NCBI GenBank assembly: GCA_002367105.1
Contig: DFCS01000006.1
Location: 1 to 36,898, forward strand
DNA length: 36,898 nt
Direction: 5' to 3'
From: Hungatella sp. UBA3048
Lineage (GTDB): Bacteria; Bacillota; Clostridia; Lachnospirales; Lachnospiraceae
In this document: piece by piece, positions 1-6,639 of the stretch
Numbering within the stretch: the first letter of the stretch is position 1
Layout of the letters: each line of letters begins with the position of its first letter
Program-made: the position numbers and the translations under genes
The notes under the pieces: model-generated
Database searches by the model: none
Told to the model about the DNA's origin: nothing
Seen by the model: the letters and a program-made list of their open reading frames with translations, nothing else

Positions 1-593
1 GGTCCCTGAGCGCCGGTAGCACCGGTAGGTCCGGTCGGCCCCTGAGCACCAGTTGCGCCGGTAGGTCCAGTAGGTCCCTGAGCGCCAGTAGCACCAGTCG
101 GTCCGGTAGGTCCGGTCGGTCCCTGAGCACCGGTAGCACCAGTCGGTCCGGTTGGCCCCTGAGCACCAGTAGCACCGGTCGGTCCGGTAGGTCCTTGTAT
201 TCCCTGAGGTCCCTGAGGTCCTATTGGTCCCTGAGGTCCGGCAGGTCCCTGCGGTCCTTGAGGTCCTTGCGGTCCAGTTGGTCCAGTCGCGCCCTGGATG
301 CCTCTAGGTCCGGTCGGCCCAGTCGGTCCCTGAGGCCCAGTCGGTCCAGTCGGTCCAGTCGATCCCGTGAAGCCCCTAGGTCCAGTAGGTCCAGTAGGTC
401 CGGTCGGTCCCTGAGGGCCTCTAGGTCCAGTAGGTCCGGTCGGTCCCTGAGGGCCTCTAGGTCCAGTTGGTCCGGTTGGTCCCTGAGGGCCTCTAGGGCC
501 AGTTGGGCCTGGACAGCCTCTGGGGCCTTGCGGACCAGGACAACAGCATTCATCACAGCAGCGTCTATCATCCCAATTTCTGCAATTATTCAT
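1..593 (-). CDS. Collagen-like Gly-X-Y repeat protein (3' end outside the window)
   Basis: Leftward open frame from ATG at 593-591, preceded by AGGAGGG about 6 nt upstream. It has no stop before the window edge, so only the first 197 codons are present. After a short Cys-rich head (residues 1-19, starting MNNCRNWDDRRCCDECCC), essentially every third residue is Gly: GPQGPRG, GPTGPTG, and then GATGAQ-type triplets toward the edge. No frameshift or stop interrupts the triplets. Such Thr/Pro-rich collagen-like tails are known in BclA-type exosporium filaments, where Thr residues are glycosylated. The DUF4489 genes nearby and a sigma-K-like -10 box fit a spore-surface role. The C-terminal trimerisation domain would lie beyond the edge. 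The repeat architecture is certain; the exosporium role is inferred. Confidence 0.85.
   Translation of the reverse strand, partial: MNNCRNWDDRRCCDECCCPGPQGPRGCPGPTGPRGPQGPTGPTGPRGPQGPTGPTGPRGPQGPTGPTGPTGPRGFTGSTGPTGPTGPQGPTGPTGPRGIQGATGPTGPQGPQGPQGPAGPQGPIGPQGPQGIQGPTGPTGATGAQGPTGPTGATGAQGPTGPTGPTGATGAQGPTGPTGATGAQGPTGPTGATGAQG
5..193. repeat. 36-bp tandem minisatellite inside the collagen-like gene
   Basis: The block CCTGAG (plus strand) recurs at 5, 41, 77, 122 and 158, giving spacings of 36, 36, 45 and 36 bp. Each 36-bp unit encodes 12 residues of the form GATGAQGPTGPT on the minus strand. The 45-bp unit carries one extra 9-bp triplet. Such in-frame tandem units expand and contract by slippage, changing filament length without breaking the frame. 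Confidence 0.8.
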
Positions 594-668
594 TATAACT
601 CCCTCCTGTTAAGGTGTGATATTGTGATTTTCTGCTTATAAGCGTTCTATACAAGATAAAAATCAGAA

Positions 669-695
669 TATAAAGGACTTTCGTTCTCCTTTATA
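669..695 (-). other. Perfect 9-bp inverted repeat at the expected transcript start
   Basis: TATAAAGGA (669-677) and TCCTTTATA (687-695) are perfect complements with a 9-nt loop. It begins at the sigma-K-like -10 box of the collagen-like gene, so most of it would be the first nucleotides of the mRNA. It could be a 5' stabilising hairpin or an operator. Confidence 0.5.
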
Positions 696-722
696 CCTTA
701 TGATATGTATTAAATGACAAGT
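694..722 (-). promoter_or_regulatory. Sigma-K-like promoter for the collagen-like gene
   Basis: On the minus strand the sequence CATAAGGTA (702-694) fits the sigma-K -10 consensus CATANNNTA exactly. An AC dinucleotide at 722-721 could be the minimal -35 with an 18-nt spacer. It lies about 100 nt upstream of the start codon. The match is short, so this is a candidate supported mainly by the spore-like content of the gene. Confidence 0.4.
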
Positions 723-745
723 TTGTTAGGAAATGGCTGAACTAA

Positions 746-910
746 ATAACAGATCTGAATCACTATGAATTGGAAAGGGAATATGCGAGAATAATTGTAG
801 AGAAATTACTGGATTTGTAGATAGCAGGAGCAACAGAGCCAAGGCTTGCCCCATAGGAAATGATTATAGATAGTTTAACAAGCATAAGTGGAAAATTTAT
901 CACAACATAA
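746..910 (+). pseudogene. Possible decayed coding remnant (two in-frame TAG codons)
   Basis: One frame from the TAA at 743-745 to the TAA at 908-910 reads as protein-like sequence interrupted by TAG twice. The first segment, YELEREYARIIVEKLLDL, looks like an amphipathic helix. There is no ribosome binding site. It may be chance. The rest of the 594-1036 gap holds only the inverted repeats listed separately and AT-rich sequence. Confidence 0.2.
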
Positions 911-915
911 AAATA

Positions 916-963
916 CTCCTTTTTGATAAGAATTTTAACAACATAAAACTTATCAAAAAGGAG
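916..963 (-). terminator. 15-bp inverted repeat, probable terminator of the leftward DUF4489 operon
   Basis: CTCCTTTTTGATAAG (916-930) and CTTATCAAAAAGGAG (949-963) are perfect 15-nt complements with an 18-nt loop. Read leftward, the hairpin is followed by TATTTTTATG, a modest U-tract, and lies about 75 nt after the stop of the 1037-1768 gene. The stem is AT-rich and the loop is large, so it is less canonical than the other terminators here. Confidence 0.5.
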
Positions 964-1036
964 CGTCTATAGTAAGCGGACAAGCCGTTTTATTCTGATG
1001 GTATAGAATCAAAAGAACTTTCATAATAGATACCGG

Positions 1037-1768
1037 TCAATAGATATTAGTTCTAATTTCATTAATCAGAGCATTCAGCCCTAATTCATTGCAATCTTTA
1101 ATAAGTCCCATGGTGATAAAACTGCCGTAGAACTTCTTTGTCTCAATTTTATCATTCATATTGATTGATTGGATCGTTTTTTCGATCAAACCCAAAATTT
1201 CATTATTAATCTCACTATTTTTTGTATAGTACAAAGTTAACTTTTGAAGCTCGTTGATAATTGGTTCATTTATTCCGCTTGCCATGACGTTCTGGCTGCT
1301 GGAAGAAGATTCCTTTTCTGTTTCGGTGTTATCAATAATTTTTCCATCCCCAAGAAAGCTGATTTGAAGTCTTGAAGCCGTATTCCTTTTTGAAAGAAGA
1401 TTGCTGATCAGGTCGTAGGCCTGGAGGGTAAATTCCTCATTGCTACAAACAAATGAGTAAATTACACCGGAACTGATTTCAAAATTGATCCCTATGGAAC
1501 TTTCCTGTTTCCGATGCCAGTAAAACCAGGCGATTGGGTATACGATCAGAGCCAGCAGTATCCCAATGATGCTTGCAGGGCTTGAACCAGACAAAGCTAT
1601 GAGTAATAGGATGAGTACAAAATGGTAAGGAAATGTTTTATCTGAGCAGTTTCCCATCCAAATATGAGAAATATTTGCAGTTTTAATCATATGATTTTCC
1701 CATCTGATCGTATTTTCTTCAATGGTTATGGTAGAGTTTATAAATCTTAAATTTGTTTGATTTTTCAT
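1037..1768 (-). CDS. Hypothetical protein with two membrane helices (DUF6232-like?)
   Basis: A 243-residue protein with start ATG at 1768, preceded by GAGGGG. Residues 1-45 form a short strand-rich N-terminus with the pattern ITIEENTIRW. Residues about 46-85 contain two closely spaced hydrophobic segments (around YHFVLILLLIAL and IIGILLALIVYPIAWFYW). The remainder is a soluble region with a Ser/Glu-rich linker near residue 155 (TEKESSSSSQ) and a helical tail. The N-terminal pattern followed by paired helices resembles the small DUF6232 membrane family, but I am not certain. It starts 11 nt after the DUF4489 gene upstream and is probably co-transcribed with it, so a role in spore or envelope biology is plausible only by context. 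Confidence 0.75.
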   Translation of the reverse strand: MKNQTNLRFINSTITIEENTIRWENHMIKTANISHIWMGNCSDKTFPYHFVLILLLIALSGSSPASIIGILLALIVYPIAWFYWHRKQESSIGINFEISSGVIYSFVCSNEEFTLQAYDLISNLLSKRNTASRLQISFLGDGKIIDNTETEKESSSSSQNVMASGINEPIINELQKLTLYYTKNSEINNEILGLIEKTIQSINMNDKIETKKFYGSFITMGLIKDCNELGLNALINEIRTNIY

Positions 1769-1779
1769 GAAATTCCCCT

Positions 1780-2379
1780 CTAAACAATTCCACTATTATT
1801 TTCAATGATAGATGCAATGAGAATTGGATTTGTAATCATAATGGTGCCAATCGTATCAAAGCCCATAATTTCCATATATACACTGTAATTGCAGCATCTG
1901 CAACTCATGGAGTCTTGATCATAGGCAATGAAAGAAAAGGTATTTGTTTCCCTGCTATCCTCATTTCTGCTGTAAACCAGGCTGGAACTGACAGGTGTTA
2001 AAGCCATCAGATCATTTCCTTGTTTAAACAACTGAAATCTGAGATGCATACGGGCGCTGGTGGTAAGGATATTACAGGAAAAGTTAAAATGAATTAAAAA
2101 ATTCCTGTAGCTGACTGTATCTATATTTAGTGAAGCTACGTTATATGTAGCGTTTTTTTCTGTATGTTCAGGTAAAATGATACCTCCCATAGCAGAACAT
2201 TTTACTAAGGCCTGATTTGCCGGAGGTGATTCACAGGAACTCTCCTGAACAGTTTGTATACACTGGCTGTGGTTAAGTATTTTGGGCTGGATTGGCTGGG
2301 GAAGCTGCATAATCCTATTTGGTGTATTACGATATGGAAAAATAGGACGGCATGACATACTGAATAAGCGGTTATACAT
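1780..2379 (-). CDS. DUF4489 domain protein (divergent paralogue)
   Basis: About 199 residues from ATG at 2379. A GTG at 2388 adds three residues, but AAGGAG at 2391-2396 sits 11 nt from the ATG and only 2 nt from the GTG, so the ATG is preferred. Residues about 1-65 are a variable Pro/Gln/Cys-rich head. From KCSAMGGIILP onward it aligns along its whole length with the 2518-3051 protein: LNIDTVSYRN, FNFSCNILTTSA, LRFQLFKQ, ETNTFSF, CCNYSVYMEI and a C-terminal TIMITNPILIASII. This is the DUF4489 pattern, a clostridial family of unknown function often near collagen-like or spore genes. Conservation of the core but not the head suggests an ancient duplication. Probable operon with the gene at 1037-1768. 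Confidence 0.8.
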   Translation of the reverse strand: MYNRLFSMSCRPIFPYRNTPNRIMQLPQPIQPKILNHSQCIQTVQESSCESPPANQALVKCSAMGGIILPEHTEKNATYNVASLNIDTVSYRNFLIHFNFSCNILTTSARMHLRFQLFKQGNDLMALTPVSSSLVYSRNEDSRETNTFSFIAYDQDSMSCRCCNYSVYMEIMGFDTIGTIMITNPILIASIIENNSGIV

Positions 2380-2407
2380 AATGGCCACAGCTCCTTATTT
2401 GAATGCT

Positions 2408-2453
2408 CATAGATAGAGTATTCAGCCGGGTTTGGCCAAACACTCTATCTATG
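2408..2453 (-). other. Perfect 12-bp inverted repeat in the leader of the second DUF4489 gene
   Basis: CATAGATAGAGT (2408-2419) and ACTCTATCTATG (2442-2453) are perfect complements. The 22-nt loop contains the small palindrome TTTGGCCAAA. There is no T-tract on either side, so it is not an ordinary terminator. Read leftward it starts about 10 nt after the CATAAATTA box and ends about 12 nt before the ribosome binding site, so it would form in the 5' leader. Confidence 0.55.
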
Positions 2454-2462
2454 ATAGAAAGT

Positions 2463-2471
2463 TAATTTATG
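2463..2471 (-). promoter_or_regulatory. Sigma-K-like -10 box upstream of the second DUF4489 gene
   Basis: CATAAATTA on the minus strand (2471-2463) matches CATANNNTA exactly. No AC dinucleotide is found at the usual -35 distance, so support is limited to the -10 box and the parallel with the collagen-like gene. Confidence 0.3.
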
Positions 2472-2517
2472 CAGCTATTGGACATACATCCCTTGTACCT
2501 ACCATTTGAACCAAGAA

Positions 2518-3051
2518 TTAGAAGCAGTCATTATCTACAATAATTGCAGCAAGGGTTGCATTGTTAATAGCAGTAACGCCAACCGTAGCAACGCCAGCAA
2601 CCGTAGCAACTACGCTGTAAGTGCAGCAGTCATCGTTGCACAGATCACAGTCGCAAACGAAGAAGGTGAAGGTGTTAGCTTCAGTAATAGCTACAAGCCG
2701 TGAGAAAGTCCAGATTGGTCCTACGGGAATAGGAGTCAGCATGCCTTTACACTGTTTGAATACCTGGAAATTCAGAGCAATTACAGCGGCGGTAGTTACG
2801 ATATTACTTGCAAATTCAAATTTAATACATGGGTTTTTTAAAGCTTTTGTATCAACGTTTACAGTGGCCAGAGTAAATGCAGCACCGGCAATTGTTGCCA
2901 ATGGTATGGTTACGCCTCCCTGGCTGCCGCATTTTAATATTGTTCTGTTTGGCTTTAAGTGCTTTTTGGGACGTTCGCATACGATATTGCAGTTGCAGTC
3001 CTCACATTCATCACAATCGCATTCACATATTCTCATATCAAGATCATTCAT
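2518..3051 (-). CDS. DUF4489 domain protein
   Basis: A 177-residue protein from ATG at 3051, with GGAGG about 8 nt upstream. Residues 1-28 are very rich in Cys and acidic residues (CECDCDECEDCNC). Then comes the DUF4489 core: KCGSQGGVTIPLATIAGAAFTLAT, VNVDTKALKNPCIKFEFASNIVT, LNFQVFKQC, ITEANTFTFFVCDCD, and a hydrophobic, Ala/Val/Thr-rich C-terminus. No signal peptide or clear transmembrane helix is visible. The Cys-rich head and beta-strand-like core would suit a cross-linked spore-coat or exosporium component, in keeping with the collagen-like neighbour, but the molecular role of the family is unknown. Its paralogue lies just downstream. Confidence 0.85.
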   Translation of the reverse strand: MNDLDMRICECDCDECEDCNCNIVCERPKKHLKPNRTILKCGSQGGVTIPLATIAGAAFTLATVNVDTKALKNPCIKFEFASNIVTTAAVIALNFQVFKQCKGMLTPIPVGPIWTFSRLVAITEANTFTFFVCDCDLCNDDCCTYSVVATVAGVATVGVTAINNATLAAIIVDNDCF

Positions 3052-3092
3052 GATGTGACCTCCATTTTGCTTAATAATTAGGAATGTTTCGT

Positions 3093-3109
3093 TATACCAT
3101 CATGGTATA
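3093..3109. promoter_or_regulatory. 17-bp palindrome upstream of the first DUF4489 gene
   Basis: TATACCAT and ATGGTATA flank a single central base about 45 nt upstream of the DUF4489 start codon. Read leftward it follows the AT-rich TATAATATAAT stretch (about 3122-3112) that could act as a -10 region. It is a candidate operator or 5' hairpin. A second small palindrome, TTATGATGTCATAA, lies at 3163-3176. Confidence 0.35.
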
Positions 3110-3197
3110 CTACATTATATTATAAAGAAGAAAATATGCTACAACTCAATAGACAATATCTCTTATGATGTCATAATTTGGCCACTGCTTCCTGAAA

Positions 3198-5003
3198 TTA
3201 TCGGATCCTTAAGGTCAGATCCTTATGATCCATAGTAACCAGTAACCGGTAAACATCATGCTTCCATGAAGTTTTCAAACGTTCATCCGTAATTGGGATT
3301 ACTTCTTTTTGTATTTTAGATGCACCTTCGATAAGAAGGCTGCCCAAATCTCCGATCTGCACGGTATTTTCATATACAGTGGGTTCCTCATAGAACATAA
3401 GGGACAGCACAGGACATGGAAGATCTCCTTCGTAATGATCGGATATAGTAATTTCTTTTCCCTTTTCCAGTACAGCGTTTCGGGTGTAGGATTTAATCCG
3501 TTCATCCGGGTAGGCAGCTTCCAAATCCATGGAAATATGGCAGACTGAGGTTCCTAATTGATGGGTCACGTTTTTTGCCCGGTAATCAGATCCATCTCTT
3601 TGCATGATCTGGGTCTCGCCGTCAAAAAAGGTAGGCAGATTGTGATACCGGGACTGCATGGTCCAGATGTCATACCGGTCTTTCGAAAAAGTTTTCTTCG
3701 TATAGGTCTCTACCCCAACGTCTATAAACATGGGTTTCCCATCCTTGTAAATAGTAAAGCTCCCTGTGTCGTTGTGATTATGGCTGTCGTCATTATCCCC
3801 GGCTTTTACGGCCAGATAAAGATGCTCATCTCTGGCTATGAAAAGCCCGACGCTTTCATACCAGAAATCCCGGTGGGCAATGGGAGATTTGGCAAAGGAA
3901 ATCATTTCCTTATGGGTAAAAACAGTCTGTAAACGGTAAAACAGGTTATGTTCCTCAACCGTTAAGGGATCTTCACTGCTTTGGTAATCTTCTGCGGCAA
4001 AAGACATAAGCTCTTCATTTTTCGTCCGCTTGCCAAAGAGATATTCCCTGGCTCCGCACCGTCCGGCAATGGGAGAGCAGTCGGCGAAATTCACGTAATA
4101 AACATCATGAATGTGAGCGGTCAGTATGTAGGAGGCAATGTTCCTGATTTTTTCGATTTCGTACGCAGGAAGAAAGGCATTGTCTGATATTCCATTTAAA
4201 ACCTCAAGGCAGTTAAACAGGCATAATCCTGCGTGACGGTAGTATTGGGCGCCTTCGTCGCAGCATCCGTCTTCCCCATATTCAGCCAGAAAATAATCAA
4301 TACTTTTGCATGCCTTTTTAAATATATCCTCTTTTTGGGCTTTTGGGAGCTCTCTTGTAAAGGCGGAGAGAAGCACGTTCTGGGTACACCAGACTGTCCA
4401 GTTATTCATGTGGCTGGCCCCGTCACCCATCCACCAGAAGTGTTCATTAAGATAAGGAGTGAAAATCCTCTCCTCAAGATTTTTATTGATCATCTTTGAG
4501 AGGTAGGGAGTGACGGAATCCAGTTCCTGCCTTAAAAGATACTCTGCCACGGCCAGCACGGAGGCGGTTTCCGCTGCAAACAGATCAATGACAGGGCGGG
4601 TAACATCAGGAAGGATAGAAGGTGGTGTGTCGCGGATGTAGGAGTTATGGGCAGGAAGCTGCCATGCGTTTTCTTCGCAGATCAAAGAAAGCCCATTGAT
4701 GATATCATCAAGAAATCGTCCCTTATATTCTGCGCATTCAGCCAGGACCAGGGCATCAAGAGCGGTCCTTCTTAAAAACAGCTTATCCTGAAAACGGCTT
4801 CTGTTTCCGTTTCTGGTAAACTCCATGTAATCCACCGCAGTTAATGATGGATAATCAAAATTTAAAAAAGCTTCTCCGTTTTTAATGAGGCGGCTTATGA
4901 GATTCTCCGGCAGAGAATCCCAGGTATCCCGGTCAGAGGCCTGGGGAAAGGGAGAAAAGCAGGACAAGGGTTTTTTTAATGTATTTGCAAGTTCTGTAAT
5001 CAT
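3198..5003 (-). CDS. Heparinase II/III-like protein, probably a cytosolic uronide lyase
   Basis: A 601-residue protein. Residues about 30-340 are a helical (alpha/alpha) toroid domain; residues about 370-601 are a beta-sandwich typical of the heparinase II/III-like superfamily. Visible hallmarks are NNW at 200-202, the DGCCDEGAQYYRHAG segment at 245-259 with candidate catalytic Tyr254/255, and SHNHNDTGSF at 407-416, the conserved His motif that opens the C-terminal domain. Such enzymes cleave uronic acid-containing glycans by beta-elimination, leaving a 4,5-unsaturated uronate. There is no signal peptide, so it should act on imported oligosaccharides. It starts 14 nt after the response regulator upstream in the kinase-regulator-lyase operon. 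The exact substrate and PL family cannot be read from the sequence. Confidence 0.85.
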   Translation of the reverse strand: MITELANTLKKPLSCFSPFPQASDRDTWDSLPENLISRLIKNGEAFLNFDYPSLTAVDYMEFTRNGNRSRFQDKLFLRRTALDALVLAECAEYKGRFLDDIINGLSLICEENAWQLPAHNSYIRDTPPSILPDVTRPVIDLFAAETASVLAVAEYLLRQELDSVTPYLSKMINKNLEERIFTPYLNEHFWWMGDGASHMNNWTVWCTQNVLLSAFTRELPKAQKEDIFKKACKSIDYFLAEYGEDGCCDEGAQYYRHAGLCLFNCLEVLNGISDNAFLPAYEIEKIRNIASYILTAHIHDVYYVNFADCSPIAGRCGAREYLFGKRTKNEELMSFAAEDYQSSEDPLTVEEHNLFYRLQTVFTHKEMISFAKSPIAHRDFWYESVGLFIARDEHLYLAVKAGDNDDSHNHNDTGSFTIYKDGKPMFIDVGVETYTKKTFSKDRYDIWTMQSRYHNLPTFFDGETQIMQRDGSDYRAKNVTHQLGTSVCHISMDLEAAYPDERIKSYTRNAVLEKGKEITISDHYEGDLPCPVLSLMFYEEPTVYENTVQIGDLGSLLIEGASKIQKEVIPITDERLKTSWKHDVYRLLVTMDHKDLTLRIR

Positions 5004-5017
5004 GGCATGTACACTCC

Positions 5018-6634
5018 TTATTTGTTTTCGTCAGGGTTGACGGTATTTTGCTGTATAAATTCACGGGGAGAAAGCCCGGTGACTTTTTTAAAAACTTTGC
5101 TGAAATAAAATGCGCTCTCAAAGCCAAGCTGATCAGCTGCCTCATAGATTTTCATATCCTGTTCCATTAGGAGGGCTTTGGCCCGGTTGATCTTAGCCTG
5201 GGCAATGTATTCGGAAAAACCGGTCCCGCAGTTTTTCTTAAACAGGATGCTTAAATAATTGGGACTTAATCCGAATACTCCGGCAACTTCGTTTAAGGTG
5301 AGTTTTTCCGACACATGGTTGTTGATGTACTTTTGTACATTGGTTATAACATGAGCTTTGTAGGTTTTTCGTTTGGATTTCAGCACTTCACAAAGACCGT
5401 CCCGGAAAATAGTCATCCACTCGGCGATCTGCTTCACATTGGTAAAACGATAAATGGAGCGGTACCCGTCACTGTAGGAAGAAAAGATCTCCGACATATT
5501 CTCTTCTCCGTCAGGAAGAAGGGAAAGGGCTAAGTAAAGGATGTTGCAGGCTCCGTCTGCGGCCTGGGAAAACCGAAGGGGATGAGTTTCAAAGAGCTTA
5601 ATGATTTCGGTCAGAGTACGGTATAAAACATCAGTATCAAACTCATTAAAAGCCTTGGTTATCTCACTTTTAAATACGGAGATATTAAAAGCATTGCGGA
5701 TCGAGGCAGTATCATTGCCGGTGAACATCACGATGGGCTGAGCGGTACTGGCCCGTCCAAATGCCTGGCGGGCTTCCTGGTAGGATTCGCTGATTTTTAA
5801 GGGCTGGCTGACCGGAGTTCCGATTCCCGTAAGAACCGTAACGTTAAAATAATTCCGGATCATATCTGCAACGTTGTGAAATGCATCAAAAACAGCTTCT
5901 GCTCTATAATCTGCCGATTCTGAGAGGTGAAATACCACTGCAAAGTGCTTCATATCAAGACTTACCACATAGGCGGGAAGATGCCTGCTGATAATTTCCT
6001 TTGCCATTTGCAAAGCGCTGTTATATAGGTTCATAAGTTTTCCATAATCCATTTCCCTGCTGGTTTCTTCCTGGATCTGGCAAAGGGCGGTAAAATAGCA
6101 GGTTTCCGTAAAGTCCAGCCTTAAATCTCTGGACTGAAGTTCAAACTGCTCCTCATTGTCAAAGAGGTTATGCAAAAGCCGCATAAAAAATTTTTCATAA
6201 TAGCTCTGTAATAAGGGGCGTCCTGAATCCTTATATCCCATGGAAACCTGAATGGTTTCCAGACGGGAGAGGGCCTTTTTTACGGCTTCCTCCAGGGCCT
6301 TTGCATTTAATTCCAGCTTGATTAAATAGTCTACGGCCTCATAGGTCATAGCCTCCTTGATGAGCTGGAATTCTTCGTAGCTTGTTAGAAAAATAAACAG
6401 GGGGATCTTTCCGTAGGTTTCCCGGCAGGTCTTTGCCAGGGTAAGTCCGTTCATAATTGGCATGCGGATGTCAGTAATGACAATTTCCGGTGAATATTCT
6501 GCGATCATTTCAAGGGCATCCTGCCCGTTCATAGCAGTGCCGCAGATCTCAATGCCGTAATCTGCCCAGTTTATCATGGATTTTAATCCGATCTGAACCA
6601 ATGGCTCATCATCTGCAATCAATAATTTTATCAT
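5018..6634 (-). CDS. AraC-type response regulator (YesN-like)
   Basis: A 538-residue protein. The receiver domain (1-125) has acidic residues Asp8/Asp9 (ADDEP), phospho-acceptor Asp55 (VITDIRMP) and the conserved Thr/Lys region (FLTSYEEFQ, YLIKLELNAK). A long middle region (about 150-410) resembles the degenerate cyclase-like domain seen in YesN proteins. The C-terminus (about 428-530) carries two helix-turn-helix motifs of the AraC family, ending with LGFESAFYFSKVFKKVTGLSPREF. It starts 5 nt after its partner kinase gene. Its likely targets are its own operon and the divergent transport operon starting at 8849, which have an operator-like palindrome between them. Confidence 0.93.
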   Translation of the reverse strand: MIKLLIADDEPLVQIGLKSMINWADYGIEICGTAMNGQDALEMIAEYSPEIVITDIRMPIMNGLTLAKTCRETYGKIPLFIFLTSYEEFQLIKEAMTYEAVDYLIKLELNAKALEEAVKKALSRLETIQVSMGYKDSGRPLLQSYYEKFFMRLLHNLFDNEEQFELQSRDLRLDFTETCYFTALCQIQEETSREMDYGKLMNLYNSALQMAKEIISRHLPAYVVSLDMKHFAVVFHLSESADYRAEAVFDAFHNVADMIRNYFNVTVLTGIGTPVSQPLKISESYQEARQAFGRASTAQPIVMFTGNDTASIRNAFNISVFKSEITKAFNEFDTDVLYRTLTEIIKLFETHPLRFSQAADGACNILYLALSLLPDGEENMSEIFSSYSDGYRSIYRFTNVKQIAEWMTIFRDGLCEVLKSKRKTYKAHVITNVQKYINNHVSEKLTLNEVAGVFGLSPNYLSILFKKNCGTGFSEYIAQAKINRAKALLMEQDMKIYEAADQLGFESAFYFSKVFKKVTGLSPREFIQQNTVNPDENK

Positions 6635-6639
6635 ATATA

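Noticed and set aside
195..641. Open frames on both strands across the collagen-like repeat (Ser/Arg/Leu-rich or Asp/Leu/Arg-rich products)
   Set aside because: They are out-of-frame readings of the 9-bp Gly-X-Y periodicity; the leftward frame from 593 has the ribosome binding site and the collagen pattern.
2621..3058. Rightward 145-codon frame opposite the first DUF4489 gene
   Set aside because: No ribosome binding site, and the opposite strand encodes a recognisable DUF4489 protein.
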